Assembly (NCBI GenBank): GCA_030248065.1
Contig: JASAMV010004886.1
Span: 26,023 to 90,022, forward strand
Direction of reading: 5' to 3'
Origin: Rhynchonema sp. JSB1_4
Taxonomy: Eukaryota > Nematoda > Chromadorea > Monhysterida > Xyalidae
Length of the DNA: 64,000 bases
The position numbers were made by a program, and so were the translations under genes. The notes below the pieces were generated by a model, which was not told the DNA's origin, searched no databases, and worked only from the letters and a program-made list of their open reading frames with translations. Below, in pieces: positions 48,044 through 60,200 of the stretch (position 1 is its first letter; the number at the start of each line of letters is the position of its first letter).

Positions 48044-50635
48044 TCACAGGATCAAATGCCTGGCAATGGGTACTTTTTTGAAGAAATGTCGATAAACTCG
48101 GATGTTATTTTCCGAAAAGAGCATGAATGCACCCACTATGACCCCTCCCGCCAACACTAGAAAACTGCCGCCTATAGTTTCCATTGACAGTTGTTGACCA
48201 ACTTTCTTTTCCTTCACAGTACAATTCATTGCAATGTGGTACGGATGACGTTGACCGTTCAGCGAACTTAGATACAACACCGGCAGGCGTTTCGTGTACC
48301 TGCAAAGACGCATTGCCAGCCGTGTATTCCTTGGCATTTATTGTAACCCTCTATGCTGTATATCTTTATAATGGCCGAAAATTAGCTGGTTCCGACCATT
48401 TCACCAAAGGAGGGCATTGAACACAGTAACGCCTGACTATTGCTGATTTGAGTGCACCTGACTGTCAGGTGTACTCAAATCACCTGACTGATGTTGATGA
48501 ACCAACAACGATCATCTTTGATCATAAACTCGGTTTTCGGCATCAAAATTGGATCAGCAATTTTTACTTTCTGCATCACTAGGTTTGGAATTACAGCACC
48601 GTTATTTTTTCAATTTAGTGAGTTACCAGCAACCTGTTCACAATTCGCATGATCGCCTGGCGATGGAAGTCAATGTTGAAGTTCAACCGATCTAAAAAGT
48701 GCTTGGAAGTGTGTCTGTTGAACACAAACGACGTGTAATAGTCGGGTAGTTCGAGGGCACTCAATTCGATCACACGCGCGTCACACATTTTGTTGGCAGC
48801 AATGTACGCGGCCGAAATACGGTCGGTCAGGAGCACACCGTTGCCTGAAATATGAAGGAAACAATGGGATATTCTGAACGAAGAGCGTTCTGCTGGTCCA
48901 GATGAACAACGCGTTTGCGAGCACAGCACCAGCTCATGTGCGTTTTTGACGTCCCTATGGTACAGCCATCAACAGCACCGACGATGTCCTGCCGCGCCGC
49001 CCGTCTGTTGGCCGAAACGAACAGTAGGTCCCTTTGAAATGCACCCGGTCCGATGTGAGCTCTTGATGTTTCACACGAGTTTGCGATATATCAAGCGTTC
49101 ATGGGCAAGAGCAAACAGTCTTTTCGTGCACATCGCTGAATGTAAAGCGATTGCGGTGTGCTGCAAATCGTTCAAGATAAAATCCTGATCGCAAACCATT
49201 GACAATATCGTGCGTCGCTTCGTCATTCTTCACGATGTAGTGCAATGGATTTGCCTTGAGTGCTGTCTTCATTTTGTACAACATCGGGCTCGACTCATTC
49301 GATATGTCGATGTTGTGCTCGTACCATTGCCACCATTGACTATGGACAACTACCTGAGAAATTGAGGTACATACTGCGCACGTTGGGGGTTAGTGGGGTC
49401 CGTGAATGGGCATGATAACCGTCATGAGGTTGAGGTTGTGACACTTAATTGCACGAAAAACATATGGGTCGATATCAAGCTCAAGGTGATCGGATCTGAC
49501 TACCCATAGTCACATTGATGTGATCTGACTAGTCACATCACGTGATGTGATCTGATCGGATCAAATCCGATCACATTGATGTGATGTGACCACCTAGGCC
49601 GATCCGATCCCCAAGTTGGATATCGACGCTGCTGCCGAACCTGACGTTGTATGACGGCATCAAGAAACGTCGACGTGTCACTAAATAGAAATCGTTCGTG
49701 TTCCACAAACAGTGCAGCCAGTAGGCACGCCCTGCAACATAGTGGAGGCAGTGTCTTGCTCATCAAATGGAATTCTAAGTAAATGTTAAAGAAGAACAAA
49801 ACCCTTCCAATTTAACCGAAACAATCCCACAAAATACAGCCCAGCAATGGCCTTGGTGATGTACTGCAGACAGTTGGTGACGCCATCACGCAGTCCCATC
49901 GTGCGAGACAATGACACCACAACTTGCATCGTGCAGATGGAAACGAATATCAAAATCAGGGTGGTCAGTTGGTAAACATTGGTCAGACGCGTCAGTCCGA
50001 GGTACCAGGGCACCTGTGTGTGTGTGTGTGTGACAAGTCGTCTATACATACACATATTGTACATGGAGTGGGAAGTTGGGTAATCGCTCCGGTCCGGTCC
50101 GAGATCGGTTCTGTTGAGCCCGTATTTTATAAGGGATGATTATGAGTTAATCGGTCAAGTACAGGATGGGACCCATCACCAAGTTTGATGCCCAACCGAG
50201 TGTAAACACTTATTTGTTTCGCTGCTTACATCCAATTCATCTGAATCATGATGCACTTATTCTAAGAATGCTTCCAACCTCTGTTTCCCTGGCTGTTGTG
50301 ACCACGGCACGATTGAACCCTCCAATGAGAACAGGATACGCAAAGTTGTGAATTGCCAAAATGTCATGCGTGCCCAGAAATAGATCAGCCGTTCCATTTA
50401 GTTCGTTGAGGTAAACTTTCAGTAAACTGTTCGTGAACTTGTTGTTATAAATGCCTCCGTCCAAGACGGGCACCAGCTCATAATTGGTCTCGTTGGCACT
50501 GCGCAACAGAAAGTCCAATATTTCGGCGGTTATGCCAGGTTGTTGACATTTTTGTGATGGAGAGAAACCGAATTTTGACGCACATTCAAATGTCCATGGT
50601 GGGTTGGGACCACAGTAGCTCAGTCGAAGGGGCAT
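48044..50635 (-). CDS. Divergent ionotropic glutamate receptor-like protein
   Basis: Read on the minus strand: 50635-50279, 50013-49838, 49731-49641, 49353-49117, an uncertain exon around 49059-48979, 48844-48634, 48299-48044. Exon 1 carries a ligand-binding S1-like half (PGITAEILDFLLRSAN, GTADLFLGTHDI, TTARETE, the last matching the usual 'T.ERE' before M1). Exon 2 has a TM (LTTLILIFVSICTMQVVVSL). Exon 3 has an M3-like helix (ACLLAALFVEHE, in place of SYTANLAAF). Exons 4 to 6 carry S2. Exon 7 has M4 (LSMETIGGSFLVLAGGVIVG) and the stop. The usual large amino-terminal domain and a clear signal peptide are missing from my model, so the true start may lie upstream. Phases agree except around exon 5. 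Known relatives are ligand-gated cation channels or chemosensory IR-type receptors; the ligand is unknown. Confidence 0.75.
49495..49605. repeat. Nested TCACATCA/TGATGTGA palindromes in iGluR-like intron
   Basis: The words CACATTGATGTGATCTGA, TCACATCACGTGATGTGATCTGATCGGATC and CACATTGATGTGATGTGA are reused in both orientations within about 100 bp, so several alternative hairpins are possible. This intron is 49354-49640 on my model. Confidence 0.7.
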
Positions 50636-51481
50636 ATTGCAATCGATAAGTTGTTTAACAATGACGACAAGGTCGAAACATTGTCAAAAATTTGGCCAGT
50701 GAAAAATTTGGCTGATGATCACAACTGAAGTGACAGTCATTCTATAATACACGAAACTGTATGAATTGCGTGGTGTTTGTTTTAACTCAGCTTGTTCACT
50801 TTGTTTGAGTTTCATGCCGGGGTTGTGTTTGTCATGCTTTCAATCAAACTCGCTGCGCTGCCCATTTTATGGCATTTTATGTGTCACACCGGAAACACGT
50901 GGACTTCACCCATGACCATGCTCGATTACCGTTACCTTGCAGCACATATTCGATTATGTACAGTATGTATTTGCCGAATTTCATTGTATGGTGGTACCGT
51001 TTTGAGATCCCTTTGTCGCCGCGTCATATACACTGGTAATTTCATGACATACAGTAAGATTACAGCTGAACCGCCACGAATGAACCATATTGCATATTGT
51101 GTTATACTCACGCAAGTATGCAGAAAGTTTGATCTGATAGTGCAATGTGCACCAAAGTGTGCGTTTGGAAATCAAGGCCATACTGCACAGATCGGACGCA
51201 GTGTTGTAAAGTGACCGTGAATCGAGTGACAAATTTGCAACAACATACATGCATAGATCTGGGAAATGAACACTTGACGGTGCGCATGAATTGACCCACT
51301 TTACAACGTTCTTGAGACTTCATGACAACGCATGCAATACAGGTCATATTTGATTATGAAAGCCTGTCCATGATGGTTGGTTTCCCGCCAAGTTTCGTTA
51401 CTTTATTTTGGAGTATTCATTCCTAGTGCTTCCCACTAAACGTGTTCTTCAATTCTTCTCCACTGCATCCATCGAGTCACC
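50636..51481. other. Divergent intergenic region, iGluR-like and collagen genes
   Basis: No exon I can support. It may hide an upstream exon of the iGluR-like gene on the minus strand (an in-frame stop lies about 66 nt before the ATG I used) and the collagen promoter just before 51482. Confidence 0.4.
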
Positions 51482-53320
51482 ATGTTGTCGCACGATCACG
51501 AATGGCTGTCGAGTCGTCACGTGACCATTCTGGCCACGGTCGTGACCACGTGCTCGGTCGTCGCCACACTGCTGTTGTTGCCCATGGTCTGTTTTGGGAG
51601 AATGTTTCGAAATTCACAAAATATACTTTCATTGCGTGACGATAGTGAGAATGGGACGACATACTGTATACCCATGTATTTTCAGGTGCATAATCACGTG
51701 CAAGAAAAACGAACGCTGATGATGGCAGAGGTGCACTATTGCCAGGTCAGGCACACAAACATTAGATAATGGTCTAATTTTAGACATTAGACATTAGACA
51801 TCCAGCTTGGTTCACTCTGCCACCTCACTCATAAATACATCTATGCAAGCCTGTCACACAGATCAAAACACGCAACACGCTGCGTTACGTTGCATCCAAG
51901 CAAGTGAGCGGCGGCCGCGTGAAACGTCAGAATTACGGTCAACAAGCGTACGACACGATGGACAGGAGTCAATACGCACCACCAGAGCCCGAACAGGAGC
52001 AGTTCTCTCAACCGAACGCTGCCTGTCAGTCACTTTTTCTTCGAATCGACCGACAATCCCAAGCACTTCGTTAACCGCCTTTCACTTTCAGGTTGCTCGT
52101 GTTCGCAGGGGCCACCTGGTCTGCCGGGCAAACAGGGCGACCCCGGATATCCTGGTCGGCATTCATAATTCAGTTCTGCATCCCTTTAGTCGTGCATTGT
52201 TGGGAGACATAACCCAAAACGATGCCAATATTTTAGGTCGTCCTGGCGAACCGGGAGAGAACGGTGAGCCCGGTCGCGATGGTGAGTATCTGCAAGCCGA
52301 GCCGCCGCACTTAACCGCCTGTCAGAAAGTTGGTGGATCGCATATTTTAGCTTGCTGGATTTAGGAACTGTCGTGTTTGTCTCACCAGCTGCAAATGTTC
52401 ATATGCCATTGATTTGTAATATGAGTTCCATTGCCTATGTATTTGATTTTGCAGTGTCCGCCCGCCCTGCCTGGTCCACCCGGTGTGCCTGGCCCGAAAG
52501 GTCGACGTGGTAATCCTGGGTGAGTTGTGCAATTTAGTAAAAACACTTAGATTTACAAGTACGTGAAGCCAAACGTACTTGCAGCATCGAAGGCAAACCG
52601 GGTACTGATGGCCCCGAAGGTCGGCCGGGCATCATCGGTACGACTGGCGATCGTGGTGCACCTGGTCAGCCGGGACAGAAGGGACCGAGAGGCAACCCGG
52701 GCAATGTTGGTTTCAGATGTTCAAGTTTTCGATATGTCGCACTACAGAAGATGTGTCAAATTCAGCATTATGAACCTGCGTCTAGGTGCTCAACGGTGCC
52801 CCGCCGGGCCCGGTCGGTCCAATTGGTGCGGTCGGTCCGCGCGGTCCACCTGGTGCACCAGGGTCGGATGGCGTTCGAGGCATCAAGGGACAGCAGGGCA
52901 TGAGGGGACCACAGGGCGAACGGTGAGTAAACTTGTATTGCTTTTTCTTGCTTAATTTTGAACGAAACTTTTTTTGAAAAATACTAAACTCCCGTTTTGC
53001 AGCGGTGACGACGGCGAGACGGGCTACCAAGGCCCACCAGGTCCGATGGGTCCGTCCGGTCCTGATGGTACGTGTGAACATTGCGGTCCGGCACCGATCA
53101 GACCACCGGCACCTGAACAACCACCTGCACCACCACTTGCTGAAGAGTGAGTTTGTTTGAAACATCATTATTTGAATCATCATCATTGTTTGACTCAGGT
53201 GATGTTTCACGGCCACCCACATGAATGGCAAATTTCAGGAGCCGACGAACCTACAATCCACAGCAGATTCAGCGATTCAACCAGCGCGATGGCTATCGTG
53301 CACGACGTCGGAATGCGTAA
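51482..53320 (+). CDS. Nematode cuticle collagen
   Basis: Eleven exons, 338 aa: 51482-51586, 51686-51745, 51862-52024, 52092-52154, 52237-52281, 52365-52396, 52455-52519, 52585-52705, 52786-52922, 53003-53146, 53239-53320. An N-terminal TM signal anchor is encoded in exon 1 ([20 protein letters not shown]). A Col_cuticle_N-like segment follows, then a furin/BLI-4-type cleavage site RVKRQ. A Cys cluster ([10 protein letters not shown]) opens the Gly-X-Y tracts, which are broken by short interruptions (CPPALPG; GNVLNG; the latter depends on the donor chosen at 52706) and close at [11 protein letters not shown] Pro-rich and Arg-rich tail ends at the stop. The product is secreted, trimerises and is cross-linked into the cuticle. 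Eleven exons is many for this family, in which two or three are usual in Caenorhabditis. Confidence 0.92.
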
Positions 53321-54218
53321 AATTGGGATAAAAAACGAAATATATAAAGGATAATGCTCTATATTTGCTTTTTATGCAATCAAAATGTATCTGACATTAA
53401 ACCATTTTTTCTGATGATTTTGATTGTGTACCATACCTATTTATTCTTTCAGGAACTAAACATTAGAAACAGCGTCTGAAATAACATTTTTTGCTTTTTG
53501 TCATAACAGCCACCATTGGTTGTTATCTTGCGACATGATAATAATTGTGATAAAAAATAAGAGGCTATAAACTTATAGCAACAAACATACCCACGTATTG
53601 TTTGAATCAGCAAAGTAGACAATAATGTAGATGCTAAATATTAGGAAACGCTATAAAACTATTTTATTCCTCAAAACGCTTTGGAGAAAACAACATGGGC
53701 GGAAGTGCGTTTTGTTCACAATCAGGCTGCCAAAATAGCGCACACCTCAAACACCCGTCGCAGAACAAGGTTGCGTCTTTATTATCACATCAAAAACATG
53801 TGTTTTTCATAACATCGATAAGAGGACAATAGCGATGATGCCACCAAAGCACCGGCAGCTGAGAGCATTTATGCAAAAAACTGACATCATATTTCCAGAC
53901 AATGGTGCAAGTTTGCACACACAACTCTGGCAATTGTACGGCTGTCCATTTTATAAGGCTAGCCATCTGCATCTGGGACAGGCGCCGACTCAGTTACCCC
54001 CGAAAAAAGTTCTCACTGCCTCGTTTGGAGAAAATAGCCCCGCATTTTTATTGCTAATGTAATACATACTGTATGGTTTACGGCAGAACAATAGTAAAGT
54101 TTCGCAATCATGTGAAATACAAATCAGCTAATTTTTTCATTCAGGCACTAGTCATAGAGCATACATCGGTGCTCGTTGCCCCAATAACCAGGTATAGTAA
54201 CCGTTTCGACCCGGAGAA
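53321..54218. other. Intergenic region, collagen to Pgp-B
   Basis: AT-rich sequence with no recognisable gene or structured repeat. It should hold the collagen 3' UTR and the Pgp-B promoter. Confidence 0.45.
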
Positions 54219-57200
54219 ATGGGGTCATTTTTCTCGAAAGGGGTCGACAAAACGAATCCAAGTGAAACGGAACGACTGCTTTCGGTTGAAGACTCCAAGT
54301 ACGAACGGCTGACACGAACGGACAGTCAGCCGTATGGCGCGGTGCAGAATGGAGAACTTGGGTACGGTAGCCATTTTGTGGTTGGCGAAATTACGGTAGA
54401 TACTGCAGTGGGCGAAATGAGTCACTCGGTCATCTGGCACATCAGCGCACTATCACTACCGTGAACTTTTGTGTGCGGCAAACGATATTTTAGGATAGCA
54501 ATAAGAGATCTCTGCTCTCACCTCCTGTTTCGAGACCCGCCATCTGGTGCATTCGTACTGACGATGTCCTGATGCAGCGTTTGTCTGCTATTGTACGTTA
54601 ATAGCAAAATTTGAAACTTGTGTTACAGCGACGATCAAGGGGACGAGGGAAAGTCGAAGGGTGAAGGAAAGAAGCCAGAAGAGACGACCAAAGCCCGACC
54701 GTTCAAAGATCTGGTTTGTACTTTATTGGACGTGCCACTTACTTTATCCAGCTTCGGAGATGAAAGCGAAAAAGCAAAATCGAAGTTTCCAGTACACATT
54801 CGCGACGACCTACGACTATTTTCTGCTGGCCTTGGGTACCCTAACGGCGGTTATCTCCGGTTTTGGCATGCCTGTGTCCGCTATACTGCTGGGTCAACTG
54901 TCCAGCACCTTCATCGGCGCCAATACACCCACGAACAGTACCGATGGCGGGACAAGTGGATTCAGGTATGCTGTAGATTCGATACAACCCACTAGCGTGC
55001 TACAGTAACGTTACTGAATTTTTAGACAACTGGCGAACCTGAGCTGCATCTTCTATGCCTCGCTTGGCGTGCTCATATTTGCTACCGGATATTTACAGGT
55101 TGGGGCTAGGCAGAACGTGAAGAGCAGAGTTTGTAGTTGACAAAACCGGTTGAAGAACAACACATACAATCCAACAATTGCAGCTGATGTGCTGGCAAAT
55201 GGTCTGCGAACGGCAAATCGATGCGATCCGACGCGCATTCTTTCGAGCCGTGCTCAGACAGAATATTGGATGGTTTGATGTGAATGCAAGTGGATCACTC
55301 ACGATTAAACTATCAGAGTGAGTTGTGAAGGCTGTTTGAAAAATTCACGAAACAGAGTGTCAAATTGGGACCACGGTAATTACAGTAACCTGGAGCGAAT
55401 CAAGGAAGCGATAGGCGACAAGCTCGGTATTCTGCTGCAATCATTCGTTCAATTCATTGCTGGCTTCGTGATCGCATTTATCTATTCGTGGAAACTCACC
55501 CTGATCATGATCGCTATATCGCCGTTGATTGCAGTGTGCGGCACTATTGTGTCAAAGGTATAGGTACAGTTCACTCGACCCATTTTATAGTGCCACCATT
55601 TATGCAGAAATAGTTCTGAATGCTGATCAGCCGTTAACTGTACTTGTTACCCACATACAAAAACATATGTATAGGTAGGTACTATGTACATATATGTACT
55701 CGTCCATAAAGTCAATATTCTTTATCGGAACTGGTCCCATTGGTGCCACTATAAAGTGGATAAGTGTGGATACCTAGCGTGGAACATGGCTGGCCAGGTT
55801 CTCAACCAGTTCAGGTGATCTCGACAGCGTCACGACAAGAGCAGGAGAATTACGCGAAAGCAGGTGCAGTTGCGGAGGAGGTGTTGTCTTGTATGCGAAC
55901 AGTGATTGCGTTCAACGGGCAGAAACAGGAGATAAAACGGTCAGGTTAAAAAAAAGTATACAGGAAATCCCAATTTAGACATGAAACATCACTGCAGATA
56001 TGAGGAGACGCTGCTGAAAGGCCGCAAGATGGGTATACTGAAGGCAGTGTACAGTGGCATTGGCATTGCGCTCACTAATTTGATGATACTGAGTGTGTAT
56101 GGATTGGCGTTCTGGGTCGGATCCACTATGATCGCTGATGGAGAGGTTGGCTAAATTTGAGATTCGTGTCAAACTTGATCAGTTCGTGGCGTGGTCACGT
56201 GAGTTTCAGTATTTTACGTATATAATATACCGTATATGATATACATAAGGGATAATTCGAGATTACTGATGCCTCTATGTAAGTTTCGACCAAGTTCTCG
56301 ATCGGGATCTGTCTGAGAACATTTTGTGGTGTCAGCAATTTTCGCAATCCTCAATGCAGAAAGTCACGTGATCAAGGCTGGAATGTATACCGGTCACCGA
56401 ACTAAACCAACCAGGTTTGCTTGCGTTCACATCTCAGCACAAAGCTGCCCTAATTAGGCTGTAAATAAAATTTATTGCACAAAAAACAACAAACAATATG
56501 GCAGGTCGAGGCGGGCACGGTGTTCACAGTGTTCTTCGCTACGTTGGGTGGTGCGTTTGTGATCGGTCGCGCCGGACCGCAATTCACGTTGATCAACTCG
56601 GCACGTGGCGCTGTAACGTCAATGTTGGATATTATTGACAGGGTTGGTTTGTGCACCATTCTGGTGATATTCTGCCTGATATTGCAAGGAGACCGACGAC
56701 CACATTATTGCAGGAACCCGAGATCGACTGCTATTCGACCAAGGGTAAGACAATACCGGAAGTGAAGGGCAGAATTGAGTTGAAAAATGTGCATTTCAGT
56801 TACGACACGAGGAAGGATGTCAAGGTTATTGATACTGTTACCCATCTTAAAAAGTTGATCTTCGACGATTACCGCAGTGCGTGATACCGTGACTTTTCAG
56901 GTACTCGACGGGGTCGACCTAGTGATCGAGCCTGGAGAGACGGTGGCGCTGGTCGGACACAGTGGCTGTGGGAAGAGCACAATCATGAGTCTGCTGCTGC
57001 GATTCTATAACCCGAAAGCTGGCGAGGCAAGAACCGAGCTCAGGCGCCGAAGATAAAAAATTTGATATCCGAAATTGATGACGTACGTTCCAGATCACAC
57101 TCGACGGTCTCTCGTTGAACAAACTCAATATCAACTGGCTGCGCAACACCATCGGAGTTGTGTCACAGGTGGGCAGCGTACAAACGCAGAAGTTAAACAA

Positions 57201-60200
57201 AAAAGCAGTTTTAACATCATCAAGTTCCAAAATCCGTTCAGGAACCGGTTCTGTTCGACGCTTCGATTGAGGACAACATCCGTCTGGGTCGACCGGACGT
57301 GACCCACGCTGAGATGATACGTGCGTGCAAAATGGCCAATTGTCATGGGTTCATCAAACAAATGCCAAAGGTTTGGAATTGGGTCAACAAGTTTTGAATA
57401 AAAAGAACTCTCAACATCGAGCTCCTTTATGATCAGGGTTACAAATCAAACGTGGGTGAACGCGGCGCGCAACTGTCGGGCGGACAAAAGCAGCGAATCG
57501 CCATTGCGCGCGCGATTGTGCGCAATCCGAAGATACTGTTGCTCGATGAAGCCACATCAGCGCTGGATGCCGAAAGTGAATCACTTGTGCAAGCAGCATT
57601 GGACAAGGTTGGGTATTGATTCTATTTAGGCGACCACACCGACGTCAACAAGATGCCGGCGCTCGGCAAACAGCAACGACTATAACTTTGATGGGCACAC
57701 TTGCAGACCCATCAACTTTAGCGATCGGGTCTTGCACTTTTTTAGTATTAGATTCACCTGATACTTTCGATTCGACCAGCACTAAAATTGTTCTCAGGCA
57801 GCTAATTCTGCAACTGTTACCTGGTGGAATATAAATCTCCTGATGCCTCAATGTAATACGAAAAAATAACGTGAGAAAAGCAAGCCACCGGCCCTTGGTG
57901 ATCAGTTATTATATAGTCTGTATCCTGATCAAGAATCTTTATCCTGATCATCCATGCCCTGATTCAGGCATCGCATGGTCGAACAACGATTTCGATAGCG
58001 CACCGTCTGTCGACAGTCAAGAATTGCAAAAAGATCGTCGCGATGGAAAACGGCAACATTCAAGTATGAACGCCTTTGTCCTTCCAGACAATGTTTTTGA
58101 TTCAAAAAGACAATTCAATGACAGGAAATGGGCAATCACGAAGAGCTGGTCGCCAAAGAGGGTCTGTACTACAATTTGGTGCTGGCACAACAACTGAACG
58201 AGACAACGACGGCGGGAGGAGATGATTTGAATGAAGATGATGGTTTGGCCTATTTTGCCAAAGCTTATGTAAACTGTAGTGCATGCGTGCATCATCAGTT
58301 TACAGCCGAGTCCGAAACGCATCGTGTGTCACAGTCGCACGCTCGCAAAGTGAGTGGACTGCGACGTCGGTCACGATCGAGTCGTAGGGAGTCCATTTTG
58401 TCCGAAGAAATGTCGATTCTGTCTGGATCGGGCACAATGGAATCCGGAATCGCTGACCGAAAACGAGCAATGACCAGGTTAGAGTTATGGGTAGGTATCA
58501 AACTGTCGTCGGACTGGACCTGTCCTGGTCAGTTGACTTTTTTGAATCAAGAACAATCCAGCACGCACTGGTCACATATTGTCATCTTGAAAGTTGAGAG
58601 CTATAAAAGCCTGCATTTTAGCGAAAATTTTACATGCAAAAGCCTAAATGTTGTAACCCTCGCCGTCACCACTCGGGATGAGCCTTGTGGATTCCAGAAA
58701 CATCACCAAATTGTTCATGATGTTTCAGAATGATGTCCACAGTGGACACTGAACGCGAACGAATGCAACAAGAACTGGAAGAGGAGGGTGCCCAGCAGGC
58801 ATCGTTTCTGCAGATCCTTCGCCAGAGCAAAGGCAATGGCTGGTACCTGGCTATCGGATGTCTGTGCGCTCTGGTGCAGGGCATTGTCATGCCCGCGTTC
58901 TCGCAATTCTTTGCGCAGTTCTACAGTGTTCGTTCACCATCATTTGGTTTATTTGATTTGTTTGGTTTTCAGTACTCTTCGCTGCGGCAAGGCAAACACA
59001 ATTTTTTTATTGAACAATGTTTTGTGATGGACTTGGATGGTACTATTATAATTTCAACCAACAGAAAGATTCATAATACTTGGTGCACGTGTCACGCTGG
59101 TCGAAATCGGGGTGCAAATTTTGTCGCATTATATAAACGGTATTATTTATGCGATATCATGATCGAAGTGCTTGTCTTCAAATTTGATACGACCCAAAAT
59201 GTTGGAATGATGGTGGTTTCTAGGCATTCAGCAAGACGGGTGACGAGCTGTTGGACAGTGCACGCGTCTGGGCACTTGCATTCGTCGCACTCGGTATTAT
59301 CGATGGTGCACAGTACCTCATCGGTGTAAGTGCACCTCGACATTGAACTAAAGGTGAAAAACAAAATAAAAATAATGAAACCTCCCGGTCAGAATGTGGC
59401 ATTTGGAATTCTGGGCGAGAATCTGACACTGAAGATGCGTATGGACGTGTTCAAGAATGTGATGAGACAGGACGCGGCCTATTTCGATGACCCGAGACGG
59501 GCAACGGGCAAGATTTGCACGCGACTCGCAACTGATGCACCAAATGTGAAACAGGTCCGGTTGGAGTACTGGCCGGCAAATATATCGAGCTTGGTGATCG
59601 CATCTGTGTTGATCACCACCACTAATTTCGACCATTGTTAAACAACGTGTTTATTGGGTGTCCATGTCCGGAATAACTTTGACGCCGGTCGAAATTAATG
59701 GCACCAGCGAATCTCGAAACCCTGATCTCGTACAAAAGTACCACTTGTGGTGATCAAGGCGCATCGGACTCGATTGTCAAGCTCGATGCTGTTCGTTGTA
59801 GCCGGACCAAGCCAAGTCACTGATGGCATCCCACCCACTTGCAGGCCATTTCCTTCCGTATCGCATCCACTCTATCAGCGGCCGTCTCAATGGTGGCCGG
59901 TATATCCATAGGTTTCATCTACGGCTGGCAATTGTCTCTACTCGTGCTGGCCATCTGTCCGTTGGTCACATTTGGCATGGCCATGAGGATGAAGTTGAGA
60001 GAGAAGAGTGCCAGTGCCGACTCGGAGCTGTTGGAGGAGGCTGGCAAGGTGCGCATTTGTATAGATTTGCATTGGTCAACGGGAGACACAGTATGATGCA
60101 CATCCTGGCACACCTAGCGACTGCGAAAAAAAACAGGAAAGCTTACCTACCACTGTCACACAAGATCTGCATAACAACAGCAATTTTCGCCGGTTTGTCC

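Noticed and set aside
57616..57967. Open frame in the interval where the NBD1 H-loop exon of Pgp-B was expected, suggesting a degraded ATPase site
   Set aside because: The true H-loop exon was found at 57968-58063 (IAHRLST), so NBD1 is intact.
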